DNA from: an uncultured Bacteroidia bacterium
GTDB lineage: Bacteria > Bacteroidota > Bacteroidia > Bacteroidales > CAJPTX01
DNA: 18,062 nt
Direction: 5' to 3'
Assembly: GCA_938038735.1 (NCBI GenBank)
Contig: CALHSW010000058.1
Location: 1 to 18,062, forward strand
Part shown: positions 13,707-18,062 of the stretch, in pieces
Layout: every line of letters starts with the position of its first letter
Numbering within the stretch: the stretch's first letter is position 1
Program-made: the position numbers and the translations under genes
Notes under the pieces: generated by a model
What the model saw: the letters and a program-made list of their open reading frames with translations, nothing else
What the model was told of the DNA's origin: nothing
Database searches by the model: none

Positions 13707-14600
13707 CTACTCGTTATCGTTGGTCTCGGCGCGGGGTTGGGTATCCGATTGCGGGGTAAGGGGGTCATTTAGGGGTAGCGGCTTGCCGCGCCGCGCCGCG
13801 GCGGCTTTCTCCATGAGCCGCGCGGCGGTGGCGGCGGAGTCGCTGGCGGTGGGGGTTGGGAAGGTGTTGTCGATGGAGGCGGTGCCTTCCTTGATGGCGT
13901 TGGCGAGCCCGCGGAGCTCCATGACCATGCGGGCGTCGACGGCCTCTAGGCGCGGCACGCCGAGGTAGTCAAGGAGCTGGGGCTGGGATACGCCAAGGGT
14001 GAGGAAGTAGTCAACCATGGCGCGGCGGCTGGCGGTGAGGTCACGGACGCGGCCGGCGGCGACGTCGCGGATCTGGTTCACGACGCGGCTGGTGACGGCC
14101 TTGGGTACGACTTTCAGGACGGCGTTGCGGAAGGCGATGGCCATGGCGGCGTTGCCGGTGACGACCTGCATGTCGGGGGAGTAGGTGCGGCCGTAGCGGT
14201 CGGTGATGGATCGCTGGACGTTGAGGGATACGGCGAAGTTGGTTTCGAGGTCGTGGCAGATGGCGGTGGCGGTGACGGTGCGGCCGTCGTTGGCGGCGAT
14301 GAAGGTTTGGGCGCGGAGGTTGCCCCAGGCGCCGGCGATGATTTCGGCGAGGCGCACGGAGACGCCCTCGATGGTCTGGGCGCCCTGGCCGGCGCCGCGG
14401 CGCAGGGAGTAGAAGCAGTCGGCGGCGGTCTCTTCGTCGAGGGTGGCGATGGTGAGGATGCGGGTGAGGGCGGCGTCGACGTTGCGGGGGTACCGCTTGG
14501 CGGTGGCGATCTGGATGTCGATCTCGGCGCGGGCGGCGGCGGCCTGGGGGGTGTCGGCGAGGGTCTGTGGGGTTGGGATGGTACGGTTTGCTTGGTCCAT
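13707..14600 (-). CDS. Conserved phage protein, candidate single-strand annealing protein
   Basis: A 297-residue protein and the first gene of the leftward operon. Residues about 25-200 contain DIQIATAKRYPRNVDAALTR, FYSLRRGAGQGAQTIEGVSVRLAEII, AWGNLRAQTF, ATAICHDLETNFAVSLNVQRSITDRYGR and VTGNAAMAIAFRNAVLKVVPKA. I recall this pattern from many tailed-phage genomes as an unnamed conserved family, often near lambda-type exonucleases. A later segment (about 210-250) reads VDYFLTLGVSQPQLLDYLGV, similar to a small helical DNA-binding end. By position next to YqaJ it may be the annealing partner (RecT/Erf/Redbeta analogue). No established annealing-protein motif is certain. The leader GAAAGGAGAAAAAACC includes a Shine-Dalgarno-like GGAG. 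Confidence 0.7.
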   Translation of the reverse strand: MDQANRTIPTPQTLADTPQAAAARAEIDIQIATAKRYPRNVDAALTRILTIATLDEETAADCFYSLRRGAGQGAQTIEGVSVRLAEIIAGAWGNLRAQTFIAANDGRTVTATAICHDLETNFAVSLNVQRSITDRYGRTYSPDMQVVTGNAAMAIAFRNAVLKVVPKAVTSRVVNQIRDVAAGRVRDLTASRRAMVDYFLTLGVSQPQLLDYLGVPRLEAVDARMVMELRGLANAIKEGTASIDNTFPTPTASDSAATAARLMEKAAAARRGKPLPLNDPLTPQSDTQPRAETNDNE

Positions 14601-15032
14601 GGTTTTTTCTCCTTTCTTTGTTGCTCTGTTCTATGCCTGTCTGGGCGCGGGCTGGGGCGGCGCGGAGGGGCGGTAGCGAAAAAACGCTCCTTTTCAGACC
14701 CTACCATCTCCATCTGACATAGCCCCAAAACCAACCCGAACCAAAGCAATGCGATTGCAACGTAAACCTCACCTACCGCATCCCTGAATAGTGGCTTTTC
14801 CTTGCTATCCCACGATTAAACGATCAAACCGTATGATTAGAATGAAAATAAAAAATGCCTAGTTTTCGTAAACGTAAATAGAACAGTAAACAGCTACAAA
14901 TCAACGGTTAGAAAAAAATCTACTCCTAAGTTCTAGGAAATAGAACCATCCGATTTGCCTTAATTCTGTAATCACTCTAAACCTTTAGAGAGGGAGCAAC
15001 GTATAAAGGAATAACTAAAGCGATGATGTAAT
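14601..15032. promoter_or_regulatory. Divergent control region between early operon and CI-like gene
   Basis: This gene-free region separates the leftward operon from the rightward HTH gene, the usual place for an immunity switch. It carries hexamers TAGAAC/GTTCTA at 14628-14633, 14879-14884, 14930-14935 and 14941-14946. The last two form a perfect inverted repeat with a 5-bp centre. GTAAACGTAAA at 14868-14878 also occurs before the terminase genes (697-707). A weak rightward promoter candidate is TTTG at 14954-14957 followed 20 bases later by TAAACCTTTAG. A clear leftward promoter was not found. Base composition changes from GC-rich to AT-rich at about 14.7 kb inside this region. Confidence 0.6.
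14930..14946. promoter_or_regulatory. Candidate repressor operator (GTTCTA-N5-TAGAAC)
   Basis: GTTCTA (14930-14935), GGAAA, TAGAAC (14941-14946) is a perfect 6-bp inverted repeat. It lies about 90 bp before the start of the CI-like gene, close to its candidate promoter. AAATAGAAC occurs here and again at 14876-14884. Symmetric short palindromes in this location are typical operators of HTH repressors. No binding evidence is available. Confidence 0.35.
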
Positions 15033-15566
15033 ATGCAAACACCTGATAGCGAAGTGATAGTACGGCGCTTCTTCACTGTACTAGAAGAGATGAAGACGAA
15101 GAAATACATCCGCGGGAAACAGACATTTACCTCTCGGTACGGCATCAACCGTTGGAACCTAAACACTCTGGAAAAAGAGCCACACCGCGATATATTCCAA
15201 CCAGCATGGCTAGAATACCTAGTACGTGATTACGGTGTATCCGCACGATGGCTGCTGACAGGCGAAGGGAATATGTTTGAGAATGAGAGGGAGACGCAAC
15301 GGCTCGTTGCGGCTGAGTCTAAAAAACGGAAAACGGCACAGGCTGCAGCTAGACGACAGAAAGCGGCCGCGGCGAAAAAAGCGGAAAATGAGGCTCGGAA
15401 AGCTGAAATGGCTCAACGAGCGGCTAAAGCTGCGAAACGACGGGCAGAAGAGGCTTTGAAGGCCGCCGAGAAGGCAGCGGAGAGAGCGGCTGCCGCACAA
15501 AGAACAGCAGAAGAAGCGCAACAAGCCGCAGTGGCTGCTGCAACGAAAACAAAAAGTGACGAATAG
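15033..15566 (+). CDS. CI-like HTH regulator with Ala/Lys/Glu-rich tail
   Basis: A 177-residue protein. Residues about 8-83 form an HTH-type repressor N-terminus: VRRFFTVLEEMKTKKYIRGKQTFTSRYGI, WNLNTLEKE, then AWLEYLVRDYGVSARWLLTGEGNMFE. The ending WLLTGEGxMF is characteristic of phage and Bacteroidota CI-like regulators. Residues about 95-175 are almost only Ala, Lys, Glu, Arg and Gln, predicted as one long helix or coiled coil, TolA-like. The LexA/CI-type Ser-Lys peptidase domain is absent, so RecA-stimulated self-cleavage is not expected. It is transcribed divergently from the phage early operon, suggesting it controls that operon. Its base composition is closer to the host side than to the phage genes, so a host origin cannot be excluded. 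Confidence 0.75.
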   Translation: MQTPDSEVIVRRFFTVLEEMKTKKYIRGKQTFTSRYGINRWNLNTLEKEPHRDIFQPAWLEYLVRDYGVSARWLLTGEGNMFENERETQRLVAAESKKRKTAQAAARRQKAAAAKKAENEARKAEMAQRAAKAAKRRAEEALKAAEKAAERAAAAQRTAEEAQQAAVAAATKTKSDE

Positions 15567-15767
15567 ATAGCGAGGACTGCTCTTAGCCTACACACCAAAA
15601 GCGATTCTAATCTCCTCTAGCATTTTTTCTAGCAGCCTGAAGTGCGTTGCGCATAAACGGATACCTAGCCCCCACGAGCAGGGTTCTCAACAATGCCGTA
15701 AACACTTTTAGGTAGGGCCTATCTGTCATCCGTTACGCAACGGCAGTCGTACCTCTTGCCCTCTACC
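15567..15767. other. Short intergenic region, likely near the prophage-host junction
   Basis: About 200 bp without a gene lies between the rightward CI-like gene and the convergent pabC. It contains CTAG-cattttttCTAG near 15620 and a CCGTT-ACGC-AACGG hairpin near 15730. Neither is a convincing terminator. Gene content switches here from phage-type to core metabolism, so an attachment site may be present. No tRNA or direct-repeat partner was found in the window. Confidence 0.4.
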
Positions 15768-16364
15768 CTACCCCACGGCATCAATGGACAGCACCAACTC
15801 TCCGGGGTCAAGCATGGCATTGACGAGGTGTATCCTTTCGTACAAACGCAAATCATCAACACGGAGGGAAATCGAACGGACGACACCTGTGTCTAATAGT
15901 CTATGGCGTTTCGTACCAGCTAGCAATGGCATGTCAGGTGTATAGAGCGTGCCATCACGCTCCACCACCACGTTTGAGAACGTGGTGTCAGTAACCTTAC
16001 CTTCAAGCACAAAGATCGGTTCAACGCCTTGCGGCAGAGCCTCCTTATAGCCATTCAACCGACTACGATCCGCCCACTTCTTGCTGTAAAAATTCTCCTC
16101 TATAGATATCATACGCAAGGCACATATCGAGGGCTTCACATACTGCACCAGCCGAACACGCTCCACCCCTTCGGCAGTATAGGTAACCGAGGCTCGCCAC
16201 CACCCCTGCAAGGCATTTTCGACAGCTGCTTGATTACGTACCGTCTCCACCATCTTCCCAATGGGAAAATTATTCCCAACGGACCTTACAACCCTCGCCT
16301 CGTGGTACGGCACGTTCAGAACCTCACCATCAACAAGGCAAAACGTCTCCAACAGCTGCTCCAT
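15768..16364 (-). CDS. pabC: Aminodeoxychorismate lyase (aminotransferase class IV)
   Basis: PLP-dependent enzyme that converts 4-amino-4-deoxychorismate to 4-aminobenzoate and pyruvate for folate synthesis. The chosen start gives 198 residues. Visible family features: ENFYSKKWADRSRLN, where the Lys before WADR is the expected PLP-binding residue; GKVTDTTFSNVVVERDGTLYTPDMPLLAGTKRHRLLD, the strongly conserved C-terminal block; and an early segment MEQLLETFCLVDGEVLNVPYHEAR. The frame is open to 16397, but ATG at 16364 has GGTGGAG seven bases upstream and lies five bases after the pabB stop, giving a tight pabB-pabC operon. It is a little short for the family, as expected for Bacteroidota forms. 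It is a host gene. Confidence 0.85.
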   Translation of the reverse strand: MEQLLETFCLVDGEVLNVPYHEARVVRSVGNNFPIGKMVETVRNQAAVENALQGWWRASVTYTAEGVERVRLVQYVKPSICALRMISIEENFYSKKWADRSRLNGYKEALPQGVEPIFVLEGKVTDTTFSNVVVERDGTLYTPDMPLLAGTKRHRLLDTGVVRSISLRVDDLRLYERIHLVNAMLDPGELVLSIDAVG

Positions 16365-16368
16365 ACAC

Positions 16369-17361
16369 CTACTCCACCGGGAGGTATATTTTTTCAATCA
16401 CCTCCCGATACTCCTTCTCCATCAGGCTATTGATGGTGACCCCTCCCCCCGAATGGTAAAACTTCTGCCCCTTTTCATCCTCCACTACGCAACGAATGAG
16501 GACAGCCGAATCAACGCTATGCCCATCGTAATACCCAAAAACTCCGCAGTAGTACCCACGGGCGATTCCTCGTTCAGCCTCTGCAATGAGCCTTCGGGTT
16601 CCATCCCTCGGTGCACCCAAAATTGACCCTGCGGGCAGCATGCCCCCGATGGTAGACCCAATACGCCCCCTCCACTCGCCCGGCAATACGCCACGAATTT
16701 CAGAACTCACTTGGTAAATTCGCTTCTCCTGGGTCTGAATCTCCGTGAAGAACCGAAAGCGCTCTACGCGAACGTCCTCTGCCACCCCGCTTAAATCACG
16801 CCGCAGCAAATCAACAACTGCGCAATGCTCCGAGGTCTCCTTGTAATCATTGAGAATTACATCGGGAGCCCCTGGCACATCGCTGGTGATGGTGCCCTTC
16901 ATTGGACACGTGGAAATCGTTCCGTCACAATCTATTTTTACAAACCGCTCAGGCGAAAAGCAAACGAACCTCGCCTCGGGGATATACAGCTGATACGCGG
17001 CCGTTGTGGCGTATAGTATTTCCTCCAGGCTCAGCGACGTCTCTATCGGGGTTGCCACTGTGAGATTGGCAAGTACAGAGCTGCCATCACGCATTCCGCG
17101 CTGGACTATTTCAAATCGTTTCGCGTACTCTTCAATGGGCAAAGGTTTCTTTTTAAACGAAATAGCCCCACCACGCCGCACTCCATCGCTCCGTTTTATA
17201 TTGGTCTGTCCTCCTAGACGGAACAGCACCTCGTGGTGCTCCAGCGGATTAGGAATAAAAAAACCTTCGGTCTTCTCGTAATCAAGCACGAATAGGAACG
17301 GAGTACCCTCCGCCCCTGCCCGGTTCATCTGCTCAATTACCTCATCATACTTTTCTCTCAT
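16369..17361 (-). CDS. pabB: Aminodeoxychorismate synthase component I
   Basis: Chorismate-using enzyme that with glutamine-derived ammonia makes 4-amino-4-deoxychorismate, the precursor of 4-aminobenzoate. Visible motifs: SPERF, CPMKGTITSD (the PxKGT-type motif), LNDYKETSEHCAVVDLLRRDLS, and the C-terminal GSILGAPRDGTRRLIAEAERGIARGYYCGVFGYYDG. At 330 residues it matches short Bacteroidota PabB rather than full-length anthranilate-synthase-like forms. ATG at 17361 is chosen because GGGAGGTGG lies just upstream and the following MREKYDEVIEQMNRAG matches the usual N-terminus. A frame extension to a TTG at 17409 is unlikely. It is co-transcribed with pabC. Confidence 0.92.
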   Translation of the reverse strand: MREKYDEVIEQMNRAGAEGTPFLFVLDYEKTEGFFIPNPLEHHEVLFRLGGQTNIKRSDGVRRGGAISFKKKPLPIEEYAKRFEIVQRGMRDGSSVLANLTVATPIETSLSLEEILYATTAAYQLYIPEARFVCFSPERFVKIDCDGTISTCPMKGTITSDVPGAPDVILNDYKETSEHCAVVDLLRRDLSGVAEDVRVERFRFFTEIQTQEKRIYQVSSEIRGVLPGEWRGRIGSTIGGMLPAGSILGAPRDGTRRLIAEAERGIARGYYCGVFGYYDGHSVDSAVLIRCVVEDEKGQKFYHSGGGVTINSLMEKEYREVIEKIYLPVE

Positions 17362-17409
17362 AGATATTCTTACCACCTCCCATAAATAAACCGACCGCCT
17401 CTCAGACAA

Positions 17410-17430
17410 AAAAAACTTTCCCGAACGCGG
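17410..17430 (-). promoter_or_regulatory. Possible attenuator-like hairpin in the pabB leader
   Basis: On the minus strand CCCG-CGTT-CGGG is followed by AAAG and a run of eight T, about 45 bases before the pabB ribosome-binding site. The stem is short. It could be a weak terminator inside the leader and so act as an attenuator, or be incidental. Confidence 0.3.
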
Positions 17431-17494
17431 GGCTTCACCACTTGGGTCTCCTCAGAGCGTTTGGTATCCATACAACGCAACTAAGAATACCACG

Positions 17495-17526
17495 CGAAAT
17501 TAGAGATATTCACAAAACCATGCAAA
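17495..17526 (-). promoter_or_regulatory. Bacteroidota-type promoter for pabB-pabC
   Basis: On the minus strand TTTG (17526-17523) is followed after exactly 20 bases by TAATTTCG (17502-17495). That matches seven of eight positions of a TTTG-N19-21-TAnnTTTG promoter if N positions are counted as matches. Transcription would begin near 17488, leaving a leader of about 125 nt before pabB. Confidence 0.45.
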
Positions 17527-17565
17527 ATTTTCTACCGAGTCCCCCCACCCTACCCATGAACAAAA

Positions 17566-17592
17566 CCGCCCGCAACTTGCAGTTGCGGGCGG
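17566..17592 (-). terminator. Rho-independent terminator after the DUF3276 gene
   Basis: CCGCCCGCAACT and AGTTGCGGGCGG form a perfect 12-bp stem around a 3-nt loop. On the minus strand it is followed by TTTTGTT. It lies 24 bp beyond the DUF3276 stop codon and separates that gene from the pabB promoter. Confidence 0.88.
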
Positions 17593-17615
17593 CCTAAAAA
17601 TTTCACAGCAATGGA

Positions 17616-17939
17616 CTAGTAGCCCTGCTCGTCATCATCCTCCTCTCGGGGCTCCACCTCCCCTTTGTGCTCCACGATATAATCTATCGCTTCCGCCAAC
17701 CCCATTTTGAACTTATTAAAGTCCTCACGATAGAGGAATATCTTATGCTTTTCGTACGAAGCCTCTTCCCCCTGCCGACGCTTACTCTCCGTGATGGTGA
17801 TATAGTAATCATCATTACGAGTTGCCTTCACATCGAAAAAATAGGTGCGCTTCCCTGCCCGCACCGCGGTCGAATGAATGTCATTCTTGTCATCTCGACC
17901 GCCATCATACCCCATGGTATCGCTATCTTCCATTACCAT
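17616..17939 (-). CDS. DUF3276 / PUR-alpha-like nucleic-acid-binding protein
   Basis: The chosen start gives 107 residues. The core HSTAVRAGKRTYFFDVKATRNDDYYITITESKRRQ followed by YEKHKIFLYREDFNKFKMGLAEAIDYIVEHKGE matches the DUF3276 family, which has a PUR-alpha-like fold and is nearly confined to Bacteroidota. These small proteins bind single-stranded nucleic acid in the studied relatives; the cellular role is not settled. The tail is acidic (EPREEDDDEQGY). The frame is open to 18059, but an exact TACCTTTG promoter box lies at 17972-17979, inside that extension. The ATG at 17939 (MVMEDSDT), about 26 bases after the expected transcription start, is therefore preferred. This is the best taxonomic marker in the window. 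Confidence 0.88.
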   Translation of the reverse strand: MVMEDSDTMGYDGGRDDKNDIHSTAVRAGKRTYFFDVKATRNDDYYITITESKRRQGEEASYEKHKIFLYREDFNKFKMGLAEAIDYIVEHKGEVEPREEDDDEQGY

Positions 17940-17971
17940 CTCTTCTACACGTATTGCGTTTAAACCAACGG

Positions 17972-18003
17972 CAAAGGTAGAAAAAATTTGTAATCCAACC
18001 GAA
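17972..18003 (-). promoter_or_regulatory. Bacteroidota-type promoter for the DUF3276 gene
   Basis: On the minus strand TACCTTTG (17979-17972) matches TAnnTTTG exactly. TTCG, three of four matches to the -33 TTTG box, lies 20 bases upstream. The box falls within the apparent 5' extension of the open frame, which argues that translation starts downstream at 17939. Confidence 0.55.
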
Positions 18004-18062
18004 TGCAATTGAAAATCAAAGAATTTAATCAGCATGGAGCTTTGAAAAAATTTATACAACTA

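Noticed and set aside
14114..14749. 211-residue minus-strand frame overlapping the candidate annealing gene
   Set aside because: Its body is Pro/Ser/Arg-rich shadow sequence in another frame; the frame of 13707-14600 has clear family-type sequence.
15567..15767. Defined attR site
   Set aside because: No tRNA end, integrase or repeat partner is visible within the window, so the exact junction cannot be supported.
17940..18059. 40-residue N-terminal extension of the DUF3276 protein
   Set aside because: An exact TACCTTTG promoter box lies inside it, and family members start near the chosen Met.

Overview
The window looks like a Bacteroidota (Bacteroidia) chromosome carrying one arm of a tailed-phage prophage. 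Three things point to Bacteroidota: a DUF3276/PUR-alpha-like gene at the right end, TTTG-N20-TAnnTTTG type promoters, and a Mpi-type (Bacteroides DNA-invertase-like) protein in the phage part. A Porphyromonas-like host is a guess from moderate GC and gene types, not a demonstration. From the left edge to about 14.6 kb the DNA is very GC-rich and the + strand is G-rich whatever the gene direction. From about 14.7 kb to the end composition drops to roughly host-like values and the skew reverses.

Layout. 1-724 is a non-coding, repeat-rich block with three 19-bp iterons, ending in a promoter for the only rightward phage genes: small terminase (725-1378) and large terminase (1400-2959). About 830 bp without a gene follows. 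It holds two 95-bp inverted copies of a four-hairpin array (REP/BIME-like) and a bidirectionally placed transcription stop. Everything from 3857 to 14600 is one leftward early/replication block of 14 genes, read from right to left: a RecT-like candidate annealing protein of unnamed family (13707-14600), a small protein, a YqaJ exonuclease, a Cys-rich unknown, a Lin1244/DUF4373-like replication protein, a primase-helicase, a small protein with an SSB-like tail, a serine-recombinase-like protein lacking catalytic arginines, an unknown, a C5-cytosine methyltransferase, a PD-(D/E)XK nuclease fused to an ASCH domain, and three small unknowns before a strong terminator at about 3.8 kb.

A divergent regulatory region (14601-15032) separates this operon from a rightward CI-like HTH gene (15033-15566), which has a long Ala/Lys/Glu tail in place of a peptidase domain. 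Beyond it are host genes on the minus strand: pabC (aminodeoxychorismate lyase), pabB (aminodeoxychorismate synthase component I) and the DUF3276 gene. The prophage edge probably lies between 15567 and 15767, but no att core could be proven. No integrase, portal, capsid or lysis gene is in the window, so the rest of the prophage must lie to the left.

How it may work together. Exonuclease plus annealing protein would give recombination-dependent replication. The Lin1244-like protein, primase-helicase and SSB-tailed protein would form the replisome core. The methyltransferase and nuclease-ASCH pair would mark and sense DNA. The terminase packages. The most unusual points are the nuclease-ASCH/methyltransferase pair, the apparently dead serine recombinase, the SSB-like C-terminal tails on two adjacent replication proteins, the covarying hairpin arrays, and the recurring TTAACCTTTTAAC-type leaders in front of early genes.
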